NCBI RefSeq assembly: GCF_004123795.1
Contig: NZ_MSSM01000005.1
Coordinates: 62,001 to 126,000 of the forward strand
Length of the DNA: 64,000 nt
Reading direction: 5' to 3'
Source: Lacticaseibacillus chiayiensis
GTDB lineage: Bacteria; Bacillota; Bacilli; Lactobacillales; Lactobacillaceae
Shown here: positions 9,569-18,278 of the stretch, piece by piece
How the letters are laid out: each line of letters begins with the position of its first letter
How positions within the stretch are numbered: position 1 is the first letter of the stretch
Made by a program: the position numbers and the translations under genes
Notes under the pieces: generated by a model
Databases searched by the model: none
Told to the model about the DNA's origin: nothing
The model's input: only the letters and a program-made list of their open reading frames with translations

Positions 9569-9597
9569 TATAATAAATTTAGTATCACAGATCACCA
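9569..9597. promoter_or_regulatory. Divergent promoter region of miaA and the DUF3042 gene
   Basis: The AT-rich stretch holds TATAAT on the plus strand (9569-9574). On the minus strand there is a TTGGTG (9592-9597) to TATTAT pair spaced 17 bp. The -10 regions overlap, so the two promoters probably compete. The plus-strand -35 is poor. Confidence 0.45.
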
Positions 9598-9613
9598 ATC
9601 AGGGGGGATTCTC

Positions 9614-9793
9614 ATGAAACATAAATTTGCACGCGGTTTTTTCGTTGGCACGCTAATGACCCTTGGCGCCATTGCCGGCAGTGTTTTCGCCTTTAAGAAA
9701 AACTATGTCGAACCTGTTGAAACCAAGGCCGATGAAATCAATGAAAATCGACGCAAAGCTAATCGCAAACGTTTCTCAGCTCATCAAGGCTAA
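9614..9793 (+). CDS. DUF3042 family small membrane protein
   Basis: A 59-residue protein starts at an ATG 5 nt after a strong GGGGGGATT SD. It has one N-terminal membrane segment or uncleaved signal anchor (about residues 8-27, GFFVGTLMTLGAIAGSVFAF) followed by a charged tail rich in Glu, Lys and Arg. Size and layout fit DUF3042, a lactobacillar family usually found beside miaA; function is unknown. A terminator follows 19 nt after the stop. Confidence 0.85.
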   Translation: MKHKFARGFFVGTLMTLGAIAGSVFAFKKNYVEPVETKADEINENRRKANRKRFSAHQG

Positions 9794-9812
9794 GTTAGCA
9801 GGCGCCGCTTAA

Positions 9813-9847
9813 CAAAAAAGCAATCGCACTGGTCGATTGCTTTTTTT
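9813..9847. terminator. Bidirectional terminator
   Basis: A perfect 8-bp stem AGCAATCG/CGATTGCT is flanked by A6 and T7-8. It closes the DUF3042 gene (+) and the rhomboid-yqgQ-glcK-rhodanese operon (-). Confidence 0.9.
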
Positions 9848-9863
9848 GCTGCCTATGTACGGC

Positions 9864-10271
9864 TCAATAATTGGTTGGGCTTTTTTTGGTTTTACCTGAC
9901 CAATTATCGTAACCGCCTTTTAACCAACTGATCTTCTCAAAACCGTTCTTGCGCAGACGCCGAGCTGCCCGCAACGAAAGAACACCGGTTTTGTCATAGA
10001 GATAGACCGGCAAGTCTTTACGCATCTCACCTAACCGTTCACGCAGCTGCGTGTAGGGAAGGTCGCGCGCACCAAGAATATGACCCGCTTTAAATTCGTT
10101 ACGCTCGCGCAAGTCAATAATCTGGGCTTTGCGCATCGTGTGTTCAAATTCTTCGGGAGCAATTTCACCACCGATAGCCTTAAATTTTGACTTTTGGTAA
10201 TAGCTCCACAGCCAGCTGAAGCCCCAGTAAATTAAAAATAATCCAACAAGGATTAACAGATAAGTTAACAC
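9864..10271 (-). CDS. Membrane-anchored rhodanese-like protein without catalytic cysteine
   Basis: The 135-residue protein has an N-terminal membrane helix (about 2-22) and a single rhodanese fold (about 38-130), with IIDLRERNEFKAGHI and the C-terminal WLKGGYDNW. The active-site loop, where sulfurtransferases have Cys-x4-Arg, reads YDKTGVLSLR. The whole protein contains no cysteine, so sulfur transfer by the usual route is impossible and a binding or structural role is likelier. It starts with GTG (SD AAAGGAG) and lies 22 nt after glcK as the last gene of the operon. The match is to the YqhL-type family. Confidence 0.85.
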   Translation of the reverse strand: MLTYLLILVGLFLIYWGFSWLWSYYQKSKFKAIGGEIAPEEFEHTMRKAQIIDLRERNEFKAGHILGARDLPYTQLRERLGEMRKDLPVYLYDKTGVLSLRAARRLRKNGFEKISWLKGGYDNWSGKTKKSPTNY

Positions 10272-10293
10272 TTACACAACTCTCCTTTTTCGT

Positions 10294-11256
10294 TTACTTT
10301 AGTGCCAGACTTGCGGCTCCGATGACGCCTGCTGTGTTTCCCAGTGTGGCCAACCGCAGTCTGGTGGTTTCACGAACATTCGGAAACGTGTTTTCTTTGA
10401 AATATTTATCAACACGTTTAAGCAAAAAGTCGCCTGCTGCCGACACACCGCCACCGATGACAATGAACTTCGGATTCAATAAGTTGCCTACGTTCGCTAA
10501 GGCCAAACCAAGATAGAAGCAAACCCGGTCCACGATCATCAAAGCCAAACGATCGCCATCTTTAGCCAAATCGAAAACAATTTTACTGGAAATCTCGTCG
10601 CCATCGTCCAACGTTTGCTTCAACTTTGAGTCACCGGCAAATTCTTCTGCCATGTCACGGGCAACCCGCACCACGCCTGTCGCACTAGCTACTGTTTCGA
10701 GGCAGCCGCGTTTGCCACAGGTGCAAAGATACCCATTGACCGGGTCAACGGTCACATGGCCCAATTCTCCGGCAGATCCGGCAACGCCATGTAACAGCTC
10801 GCCATCTGCAATAATGCCGCCGCCAACACCGGTGCCAAGCGTCACGAAAGTCACGTCCGGGTCATTTTCACCGGCGCCTTTCCAACGTTCACCCAACGCC
10901 GCAACATTGGCGTCGTTATCAATGTTGAAAGGAATCTTAGTGCCCGCTTCAATGATTTTTTTTGCTTGTTGTAACGTTTTCCAGTTCAAATTATACGCAC
11001 CGATAACAGTGCCTGCTTTGATATCAACAGAACCTGGCGAGCCCATGCCGATGCCGGCAAAATCGGCTGGCGACATGTTGTAAAGTTTTAGATGTTCATT
11101 AATTGACGTCACAATATCCGGCAAAATATGGCTGCCTTCATCTAGAATATTGGTGTCGATGCTCCAGCGCTGCTGGATATCGCCGGCTTGCGTTAAAATA
11201 GCAAATTTAATGGTTGTGCCGCCTAAGTCAACCCCAATTAACTTTTGATTATTCAT
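10294..11256 (-). CDS. glcK: ROK-family glucokinase
   Basis: GlcK phosphorylates glucose with ATP to glucose-6-phosphate in the cytoplasm. The N-terminal phosphate loop IGVDLGGTTIKFA, the catalytic FNIDNDANVAALGE, the GTGVGGGI loop, the ROK ExGH motif (ELGHVTVD) and the CxCGxxGCLE zinc site are all present. I chose the second ATG (11256), 10 nt after GGAGG; the one at 11265 is only one base from that SD. The start overlaps the end of yqgQ by 8 nt. The order rhomboid-yqgQ-glcK is the same as Bacillus yqgP-yqgQ-glcK. Confidence 0.95.
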   Translation of the reverse strand: MNNQKLIGVDLGGTTIKFAILTQAGDIQQRWSIDTNILDEGSHILPDIVTSINEHLKLYNMSPADFAGIGMGSPGSVDIKAGTVIGAYNLNWKTLQQAKKIIEAGTKIPFNIDNDANVAALGERWKGAGENDPDVTFVTLGTGVGGGIIADGELLHGVAGSAGELGHVTVDPVNGYLCTCGKRGCLETVASATGVVRVARDMAEEFAGDSKLKQTLDDGDEISSKIVFDLAKDGDRLALMIVDRVCFYLGLALANVGNLLNPKFIVIGGGVSAAGDFLLKRVDKYFKENTFPNVRETTRLRLATLGNTAGVIGAASLALK

Positions 11257-11503
11257 TTTGATCATTCCTCCGTTGATCCGAATGCAAAGGTAAATCGTGA
11301 TTCAAGGGATCCTGCTTTTCTTGCTCATGCGCATGCCGTAGAACGACTTTCGCATTCAGATAAACCTTATCGTCAATCAATTTTGCCTGATGCAAGCGGT
11401 CTAATTCTAGTGCTGCCAATTCAATATCCCACACCCGTTTGCCGACATGGATAAACGTGCCATAACCCTTTAATAATTGCAAAACATCATAATAAGTTTT
11501 CAT
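11249..11503 (-). CDS. yqgQ: YqgQ family protein (DUF910)
   Basis: This 84-residue protein begins with the typical YDVLQLLKGYGTFIHVGKR segment of the YqgQ family, a small helical protein suggested to bind nucleic acid. Its function is not established. The C-terminus is a charged, probably disordered tail that is longer than in Bacillus. Its start overlaps the rhomboid stop by 4 nt (ATGA) and its end overlaps the glcK start, so translation is coupled. Confidence 0.9.
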   Translation of the reverse strand: MKTYYDVLQLLKGYGTFIHVGKRVWDIELAALELDRLHQAKLIDDKVYLNAKVVLRHAHEQEKQDPLNHDLPLHSDQRRNDQNE

Positions 11504-12189
11504 ACGATTCCACGCTGAATTCCAAATAAAATCAAGGCAGCCAGTCCAAAAATCAAAGTCACAGTCGAAGCGACCCGCCGGACAGTGCCCATACGACCAA
11601 GCGCTGGTGCTCCTAGCATACCAGCCGCCAAGAAACCGCCTAGCACACCGCCAATGTGCCCATAAATGTCAACACCGCTTGAGAAAAGGTTAAACACTAG
11701 GTTCAAGACGACGAGAAGTAAAAATTGCCGCGCCAATTGACGAATAACGGGATTCTCGCGGTAGGTATCCCCCAACATCAAACAAGCTCCCAGCAATCCG
11801 AAAATCGCTGTGCTTGCTCCTGCTGCCAAAGTATTGGGGCTGAAAGCAAAACTTGCCACGTTACCGGCGAAACCGGAAATGAAATAAAGTAGAAAGAACC
11901 GCCAGTGACCAAATAAGCGTTCCGTCATTTCGCCCAAAAAGTATAGGGAAAAGCCATTCATCAAGATGTGCGTTAAGCCAATATGAACAAATACCGGTGT
12001 AATCAGCCGCCACCACTGACCGTATAAAATCAACGGATTAGCACGAGCCCCATAAGCGATCAACACTCCAGTATTGGTGCTGCCACCGGAAAGTGTCTCT
12101 AAAATGAACACCAAAATCGTGACGGCCAAAATGCAGTTGGTCACATAGGCTGAATTTTTAAAGCGTGAGCGCCAATTTGCGTAGTTCAT
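11500..12189 (-). CDS. Rhomboid intramembrane serine protease (GluP/YqgP-like)
   Basis: This is a membrane protease cutting within or next to transmembrane segments. The 229 residues hold six or seven hydrophobic helices. The catalytic serine is in GASTAIFG (about residue 127) and the catalytic histidine in YGHIGGVLGG (about 179). The oxyanion-site motif HILMNGFSLYFLG is also present. It lacks the long cytosolic N- and C-terminal extensions of Bacillus YqgP. It is the first gene of the operon, with SD GAAAGGA. Confidence 0.93.
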   Translation of the reverse strand: MNYANWRSRFKNSAYVTNCILAVTILVFILETLSGGSTNTGVLIAYGARANPLILYGQWWRLITPVFVHIGLTHILMNGFSLYFLGEMTERLFGHWRFFLLYFISGFAGNVASFAFSPNTLAAGASTAIFGLLGACLMLGDTYRENPVIRQLARQFLLLVVLNLVFNLFSSGVDIYGHIGGVLGGFLAAGMLGAPALGRMGTVRRVASTVTLIFGLAALILFGIQRGIV

Positions 12190-12260
12190 TGAAATCCTTT
12201 CTAACCTGACTCCCCGAGCAACAAGTGCGTTTATAACCGTCGCCTAATAGTAATCTCGCT

Positions 12261-12290
12261 AAAAAAACAACAGGTGACCCTGTTGTTTTC
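12261..12290 (-). terminator. Terminator of the PBP gene
   Basis: Stem AACAACAGG/CCTGTTGTT with loop TGAC, followed on the minus strand by seven Ts. It separates the PBP gene from the rhomboid operon. Confidence 0.8.
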
Positions 12291-12379
12291 TCATTGCCAC
12301 CAATGCCAATCAATCACTTGACGGCCATGTTCTTGTAGTAGTTTAGCATTTTTTACACACGCTGCCAACAAAACAACGT

Positions 12380-14506
12380 TTAACCATTGATTGTCTTTTG
12401 ATGGATCGAATAGCCTTTGTCTTCCTTGATGTCATTCATCTTGTAGAAATCGCTAAACATTTCTTTGGCAATTTGCAACTGATAAGGCGTCGTGGTTTCA
12501 GCCTTCAAATTGGGAATAATAACCGCGATCGCAATCTTGGGATTCTTCGCCGGGGCAAAACCAACAAAACTTTCTGTAATAGTCTCGGTTAACGGCGACC
12601 CTTTTGACTGCCGGGCAAAACCTTGCGCGGTCCCGGTTTTTCCGGCGACCCCAGGGTTCAAGGAATTTAGAGACGTTGCCGTCGTCCACGCATTCGTACC
12701 ATGGACAACCTGCCACATCCCCTGTTTAACTAGATCGATTTGTGCCTGCGTATTCTCGACTTTAGAGGTCACAGACGGCTGAGTCGTGCTTAAAATCGGC
12801 CCCCTACTACCATCGCTCAGTGTCTGACTAATACTGTTCACCAGGTAAGGACGCATGCGGTATCCATTATTGGCAATTGCACTGATGTACTGCAGCATCT
12901 GGATCAAGGTGTAGTTATCGTAGTTTCCGTAAGCCAAGTCCAATGCCGACCCTACCAATAAGTTGCCAGAACTGTTGTGTGTAGGACCTTCAAAACCAGC
13001 AATTTCACCAGGTAAATCGATACCGGTTTTAAGCCCTAAGCCGAACTGATTGAAGTAGCCACGCATCTTGCTGAAAATGTCGTTGTCTAGTTTTAGATAA
13101 TTATTCGGTGAGTATGCATAATGTCCTTCCTTCATCGCCAGCCACATCATGTAAATGTTACTGGACACTTCTAGCGCTGAGGCAGCATCCAGTGAGCTGA
13201 ACGTTCCGATAGGGTAAACGGATTTTTTTACTGGCGTCCCTGGCAAATAAATCGGCGTATCTGCCTGCGTATTGTGGTCAACCGTAATAACGCCGTCTTG
13301 AAGCGCACCGAGAACTGTCGCCCCCTTGACCGCAGATCCGACAACAAAAGCACGGTTGATAACGCCAAGCGCGTCGTCTTCGACCTTATGCGTCTGTACA
13401 TTCTGATGCTGCCCAGCCATGGCCAGAATCCGACCGGTATTTGGATCCATTGCCACGGCATAAGCACCATCCGATAAACTGCCCGCACCAGCTGAGCGAA
13501 CTGAACTAAAGGTGTCATCCAAGGCCTTTTCGACCTTCTTTTGGTATGCTGAATCAATGGTCAGATTCAGATTGGCACCCTGCTGCCCTTTGAATTTAGA
13601 AACCGACTGGACAATTTGGTTATTGTTGCCGATTTCAACCTGAGTCTGGCTCTTTGAACCCTTCAAAACATTCTCGTATTCTTTTTCCAAGTAACTGGTG
13701 CCGACACGATCATTGCGTGCATACCCATTTGCTAAGTATGCGTTCAGTTCATCGGCAGGCAGACCGCTTTTTTCGTTAGAAACCCGACCAATAATCGAGG
13801 TCATCGACTCGCCATTAGGATATGACCGTTCCCAATCAGTGCCGAGGTTAACGCCTGGCATCTGTGTCAATCGCTCCCCGACAACGGCGACTTCATGGGC
13901 AGTGACGTTTTGGTTTTTCAAATAAACCGTAGATAGCTGCGTCGCGCCGTTCATGATTTTATAAAGTCCGGCTGCCTCTTTTTGAATGGGTGTTAATGTC
14001 GGCATATGCTTACGAACATAGGCGACTTGATATTTGTATAATTTATCAGCATCCGCTGAAGGCAATTTTTGAATCTGCTTAGGTAGTTTTTTGGTGATTC
14101 GGTTTGCCACCTTGGTCTGAGCCAGGTAGTAATCAATATAATCACGTTGGGTCAGGTTATCTGCTGGCTTATCAATTAACTTGGCCAACTGATTGGCAAT
14201 GTCATACATCTGCTGCGGTTTGGTTCCGACACTCTTGGTATAGGTAATGGCATTGTTCGCCTTATTAGTCACAAGTTCGCGACCTTTGCTATCGAAAATC
14301 AACCCTCGCGGTACATTGCCGGTGACCGTTGTTTTGTTTGTCCGATCGACTTCGGCAGCCAATCGGGGACCATTTAGAATCTGCAAATAAGCCAGTTGGG
14401 CAACCAGTGCCGCTAGCAAAAGAAACGCAATGAAAAACAATAAATTTAGGCGAAACGGAATGCGACTTTTATTCCGTTTCGGCTGCGGTGTACGAATGTA
14501 CTTCAC
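12380..14506 (-). CDS. Class B penicillin-binding protein (PBP2b-type transpeptidase)
   Basis: This is a monofunctional D,D-transpeptidase that cross-links peptidoglycan outside the membrane. After a basic cytoplasmic start comes one membrane anchor (about 20-42), then a PBP dimerisation domain with NVPRGLIFDSKGREL (about 88-102). The transpeptidase domain has the SxxK motif SAVK (Ser about 391), SSN (VSSNIYM) and KTGTAQG (about 615). At 708 residues it matches lactobacillar PBP2b. It starts with GTG, 8 nt after AAAGGAG, behind an extended -10 element TGCTACACT. It is monocistronic and divergent from yfhO. Confidence 0.92.
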   Translation of the reverse strand: MKYIRTPQPKRNKSRIPFRLNLLFFIAFLLLAALVAQLAYLQILNGPRLAAEVDRTNKTTVTGNVPRGLIFDSKGRELVTNKANNAITYTKSVGTKPQQMYDIANQLAKLIDKPADNLTQRDYIDYYLAQTKVANRITKKLPKQIQKLPSADADKLYKYQVAYVRKHMPTLTPIQKEAAGLYKIMNGATQLSTVYLKNQNVTAHEVAVVGERLTQMPGVNLGTDWERSYPNGESMTSIIGRVSNEKSGLPADELNAYLANGYARNDRVGTSYLEKEYENVLKGSKSQTQVEIGNNNQIVQSVSKFKGQQGANLNLTIDSAYQKKVEKALDDTFSSVRSAGAGSLSDGAYAVAMDPNTGRILAMAGQHQNVQTHKVEDDALGVINRAFVVGSAVKGATVLGALQDGVITVDHNTQADTPIYLPGTPVKKSVYPIGTFSSLDAASALEVSSNIYMMWLAMKEGHYAYSPNNYLKLDNDIFSKMRGYFNQFGLGLKTGIDLPGEIAGFEGPTHNSSGNLLVGSALDLAYGNYDNYTLIQMLQYISAIANNGYRMRPYLVNSISQTLSDGSRGPILSTTQPSVTSKVENTQAQIDLVKQGMWQVVHGTNAWTTATSLNSLNPGVAGKTGTAQGFARQSKGSPLTETITESFVGFAPAKNPKIAIAVIIPNLKAETTTPYQLQIAKEMFSDFYKMNDIKEDKGYSIHQKTING

Positions 14507-14651
14507 CCTGAATGCTCCTTTGAAATCTCTATCTTTTAAAGTGTAGCAAAGAACCCGGCAAAACGCTATGTGTCTTATGATATGCTTGAAATAACGATGC
14601 CGGTCGAAAATGAACCGGAATTAATTTTAATTTAGAAGTTGGTGGGTCCTT

Positions 14652-17234
14652 GTGCGACAACGATGGTTAAAAAACAATCCGCTGATCCTTAGCTTTTTAC
14701 TGCCGGGATTGTTAGTCGGTTTTTATTTTGCCATTCGCGGGGTCTTCCCATTTGGCTCCAGCAGCGTGCTCACGGTTGATCTAGGTCAGCAGTATATTGA
14801 TTTTTTTGCCTATCTTCGTCAAACCTTGCTCGGTCATCCGGGACAGCTTTTTTATGCCTTCAATAAAGGATTAGGCGGCGATATGTTTGGCGTCTTTGCT
14901 TATTATTTATTGAGTCCATTTAATTTGTTGGTGGTTCTTTTCCCCACTGACATGCTGGATGTTGCTGCTTTTTTGATCATGATTCTAAAAATCAGCACAG
15001 CAGGCTTGACCATGGGATGGTATGCCAAACGCCACGGGGTTAACGGGCTGATGATTCCTGCTTTTGGATTGGCTTATGCACTCAGTGGTTGGTTTATGGC
15101 GAATAGTTTCAACTTGATGTGGTTAGATGCAGCGATTTTGCTACCGATGATCGTTCAAAGTGCAGAGGCAATGTTCACCGAGGGACGGACCATGGCCTAC
15201 ATCAGCTGGCTGGCGGCTGCCCTTATCATCAACTTTTACACAGGCTACATGATTGCTTTGTTTCTGGTATTGTACGCTGCTTATTGGCTCGGTGCCCATG
15301 CCATGTCTTGGCGGCATACATGGCGCATCGGGTTGCGCTTCACGGTCGCAAGCTTAATGGCGGGTATGTGCAGCGCCGTGGTGCTCCTTCCGACTTGGTT
15401 TCAACTGACCCAATCCAAAGCTACTTATACGGTCAAAACGTTCCAGTGGCGTTTTGAATACGCACCAGATCACTTGTTGAGCAAGCTGATCCCGGGCAGT
15501 TTCAACTTTGATCAAATGCCTTCGGGGTTCCCGAACATTTACATTGGCGCCTTAGGATGTGTTCTGGTAGTTCTTTTCTTTTTATCCAAACAGCAGTCAT
15601 GGCGGCAAAAAATCGCCGCTGCCTTGATGACCGGTTTTTTACTGCTTTCGTGCATGTTCGAACCGCTGGATTTATTGTGGCATGGTTTTCAATTTCCGGT
15701 TTGGTATCCATACCGTTTTACGTTTGTTTTGTGCTTCTGGTTCCTGAGTTTAGGTATCAACAGCCTGACAAAGATAGAAACAGGATTATCGCTTCAAAAG
15801 CTCGTCATTTTGCTAATCGTATTCGGGCTGATTTACGTTGATGTGGCACTTAATCTGAACCACTTCAGCTTTTTGACTTTCGGTAATCTCGTGTTTGGCA
15901 TCGGTTCACTGTTGCTGGTACTAGTGTGGCTCAGTCTCGACCAGCATCGGCCGTTATGGTTTGGCTTTGCCATCGTCCTAGTCGATATGAGCGGCAGCAT
16001 GATTCTGACGCTGAATCAGTTGGCTTACCTCGACCACCGTGATTACCACGATTATACCGCGGCACTGATTCAAGGAGTCAACGCCGTTAAGAAAGACGAT
16101 CACGGATTTTTTCGCATTGGCAAAACCACGATTCGGACGCGTAACGATCCGATGACCGGCGACTATCGCGGAGCCGATCAATTTAACTCGCTGCTCGAGC
16201 CTGCTTTGCCGAAATTCTTTGGACAAATTGGCCAACCCGAAGACGATGGATCAGTGGCTTACACCAATGGCACGTTAATCACCGATAGTCTGATGGGGAT
16301 GAAGTACTTTTTGACGCCGGCTCATGCGCGGTCTTCTCTCCCTGATGCCGGGCAACGGCCTGATTTAAAGTGGTATCGACAAGTGAATCGAGTTGGCCCT
16401 TGGAAAATTCTGCGATCGCCATTCGCTCAACAAATCGGCTTTGCGGCCAGTACCGATTTACTGAAACAGCAGCTTTATCGTGATACGCCTGTTGCCAATC
16501 AATCGTTTATTCTCCAGGCCGCCCTGGGAAAAGACACCGTTCCTTATTTTAGCGCGGTGCCACTCCCCGAACCGACGCTTTCTGGCGTTCGCCGCACAAC
16601 ATCAAATGGCACTTCGACATTTACCAAGGTTGGTCAGGGCCGCCATACTGTGACCTATCGTTTTAAACCACAAGCAGGAAAGTGCTACGTTCTGACGCTT
16701 GGCAGTCAATTTGCCAATCACCTAGTGAACCTCAAGCAAAATGGAAAAACTGTGGTCCTACCTGACAGTTTTAATGACACGATAACAGTGAACGTCACAC
16801 CTAAAAGAGGATTAGAAGAACAAGCCTTAACGTTTCAGCTCAATAAAAAAGAAGCGTGGTTTGATAATCTCGGCCTGTATCAAGCTGATGTCGGCATTAT
16901 TCAGCATGATCTCAAACAGTTACAAGTAGGCGGTTGGCGGGTTAAGCGCGTCACTGACACCACTATCACTGCTGATGTCACCATCCTTAAATCACGCCAA
17001 ATGTTGCAAACAACGATTCCCACGGCACCAGGCTGGCACGTCCACGTTAATGGTCGTCCGGTTTCAGTCAAAACCAGTCTAGGCTTTTTCATGGCGATCC
17101 CGCTTAAGCCCGGGCACTATCGCGTTACCATGCGTTACACATCGCCACTATTGGGATGGGGCAGCCTGATAACGATTATTGGCTTGCTTCTGACAGCAAG
17201 CTGGTCGTACCGCCAGACCTGCAGAAAATCGTGA
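14652..17234 (+). CDS. YfhO family polytopic membrane protein
   Basis: An 860-residue membrane protein with about 12-13 hydrophobic segments in the first 450 residues, an extracytoplasmic beta-rich region (about 480-830) and a final membrane helix ending near the C-terminus. Length and the N-terminal signature (DLGQQYIDFFAYLRQTL, NKGLGGDMFG) fit the YfhO family, GT-C-like proteins linked in Bacillus and Listeria to glycosylation of lipoteichoic or wall teichoic acids. The start is a GTG with a weak SD (GGTGGG). The gene stands alone between terminators. Its sugar substrate cannot be told from sequence. Confidence 0.9.
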   Translation: MRQRWLKNNPLILSFLLPGLLVGFYFAIRGVFPFGSSSVLTVDLGQQYIDFFAYLRQTLLGHPGQLFYAFNKGLGGDMFGVFAYYLLSPFNLLVVLFPTDMLDVAAFLIMILKISTAGLTMGWYAKRHGVNGLMIPAFGLAYALSGWFMANSFNLMWLDAAILLPMIVQSAEAMFTEGRTMAYISWLAAALIINFYTGYMIALFLVLYAAYWLGAHAMSWRHTWRIGLRFTVASLMAGMCSAVVLLPTWFQLTQSKATYTVKTFQWRFEYAPDHLLSKLIPGSFNFDQMPSGFPNIYIGALGCVLVVLFFLSKQQSWRQKIAAALMTGFLLLSCMFEPLDLLWHGFQFPVWYPYRFTFVLCFWFLSLGINSLTKIETGLSLQKLVILLIVFGLIYVDVALNLNHFSFLTFGNLVFGIGSLLLVLVWLSLDQHRPLWFGFAIVLVDMSGSMILTLNQLAYLDHRDYHDYTAALIQGVNAVKKDDHGFFRIGKTTIRTRNDPMTGDYRGADQFNSLLEPALPKFFGQIGQPEDDGSVAYTNGTLITDSLMGMKYFLTPAHARSSLPDAGQRPDLKWYRQVNRVGPWKILRSPFAQQIGFAASTDLLKQQLYRDTPVANQSFILQAALGKDTVPYFSAVPLPEPTLSGVRRTTSNGTSTFTKVGQGRHTVTYRFKPQAGKCYVLTLGSQFANHLVNLKQNGKTVVLPDSFNDTITVNVTPKRGLEEQALTFQLNKKEAWFDNLGLYQADVGIIQHDLKQLQVGGWRVKRVTDTTITADVTILKSRQMLQTTIPTAPGWHVHVNGRPVSVKTSLGFFMAIPLKPGHYRVTMRYTSPLLGWGSLITIIGLLLTASWSYRQTCRKS

Positions 17235-17241
17235 AATAAGC

Positions 17242-17288
17242 AAAAAGGATCCTTGGACAATAACAACTGGCCAAAGGATCCTTTTTTA
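17242..17288. terminator. Bidirectional terminator
   Basis: A strong hairpin with arms AAAAAGGATCCTTGG and CCAAAGGATCCTTTTTT closes yfhO (+) and the lia-yneR operon (-). Confidence 0.85.
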
Positions 17289-17332
17289 TTTGTGGCAGAT
17301 CACTAACATGCGAAGTATGCCAGCAAACTAGC

Positions 17333-17632
17333 CTATTCTTCCTTAAATTCGTATTTAGGTTCATCCAGATGGGCATCGTAATCAACCGTCATCGTAAGGT
17401 TTTCAAAGAACCATGCATCAGTCGGATTGACGAAATACGTCACACCGTCTTTATCAACCGACATGATTGGATGCTCGGGATGATCATCCCTTGTCATGCC
17501 CACGCTAAAGCCATCATGAACCTGGGTCTTGCCATAAGCTTTCCCGAAGAAGCGAATGCCGGCACCTTGATCCGGTAAATTCAATTCACGGTGAAACCAT
17601 TGACTTGCTTTATCAGTGATCGCGAGTTGCAA
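17333..17632 (-). CDS. HesB/YneR-like protein without cysteines
   Basis: The best start is TTG at about 17632, nine nt after AAGGAG, giving a 99-residue protein beginning MQLAITDKA. That start lies inside the last codons of liaR. The fold family (HesB/IscA-like, YneR branch) is recognised from IRFFGKAYGKTQVHDGFSVG and the acidic C-terminus. There is no cysteine, so it cannot be an A-type Fe-S carrier by the usual ligands. The upstream ATGs overlap deep into liaR and lack spacing. Expression is probably coupled to liaFSR. Confidence 0.75.
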   Translation of the reverse strand: MQLAITDKASQWFHRELNLPDQGAGIRFFGKAYGKTQVHDGFSVGMTRDDHPEHPIMSVDKDGVTYFVNPTDAWFFENLTMTVDYDAHLDEPKYEFKEE

Positions 17633-18278
17633 CCCCATCATCTCCTTGATCATTTTTGACCAGACCATGCTTGAGTGCATAAATCGCTGCTTGGGTCCGG
17701 TCCTCGACATCCAACTTGGCTAATATGTTTGAGACGTGCGTTTTAACCGTTTTTAAAGTAATAAATAGCGCCGAGGCAATTTCCTGATTCGACTTACCCT
17801 GCGCAATCAACTGCAAAACTTCACGTTCACGGTTCGTCAGTTCGTCATACTGCGGTTGCGGATGGTTCATGCGGTTCATCATTTTGGTGGTCACTTGCGG
17901 CTCCAGTACCCGTTCGCCCTTAGCAGTCTGACGAATGGCTTTGGCAATTTCTTCCGCCGTTGCGGTTTTAAGAATATAGCTTGCCGCCCCTGCCTCCATG
18001 GCTGGATATACTTTGGCATCATCGATGAAACTGGTCAAAATGATAATCCGCGCTTGAGGCCATGCTTTCAGGATCTCCTTGGTTGCCGTGATACCATCTT
18101 TTACCGGCATTACCAGATCCATCAAGATAATATCAGGCCGATCCTTCAAAGCCATATCGACACCTTCCTGGCCGTTTTCAGCTTGATCGACCACCTCTAA
18201 GTCAGGCTGAACGCCAATATACGTCGCCAGTCCCAATCGAACCATTTCGTGATCATCAACGATCAATACTTTAATCAT
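17613..18278 (-). CDS. liaR: LiaR, NarL/LuxR-type response regulator
   Basis: LiaR activates cell-envelope stress genes when phosphorylated by LiaS. The receiver domain (residues 1-120) has the acidic pair DD (8-9), phospho-Asp in ILMDLVMPVKDG (about 54) and KT(A) near 104. The LuxR HTH (about 150-210) has LTNREREVLQLIAQGKSNQEIA. The ATG at 18278, after AAAGGATG, is the start; a longer frame to 18332 would run well into liaS. It overlaps liaS by 8 nt. Confidence 0.94.
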   Translation of the reverse strand: MIKVLIVDDHEMVRLGLATYIGVQPDLEVVDQAENGQEGVDMALKDRPDIILMDLVMPVKDGITATKEILKAWPQARIIILTSFIDDAKVYPAMEAGAASYILKTATAEEIAKAIRQTAKGERVLEPQVTTKMMNRMNHPQPQYDELTNREREVLQLIAQGKSNQEIASALFITLKTVKTHVSNILAKLDVEDRTQAAIYALKHGLVKNDQGDDGVATRDH

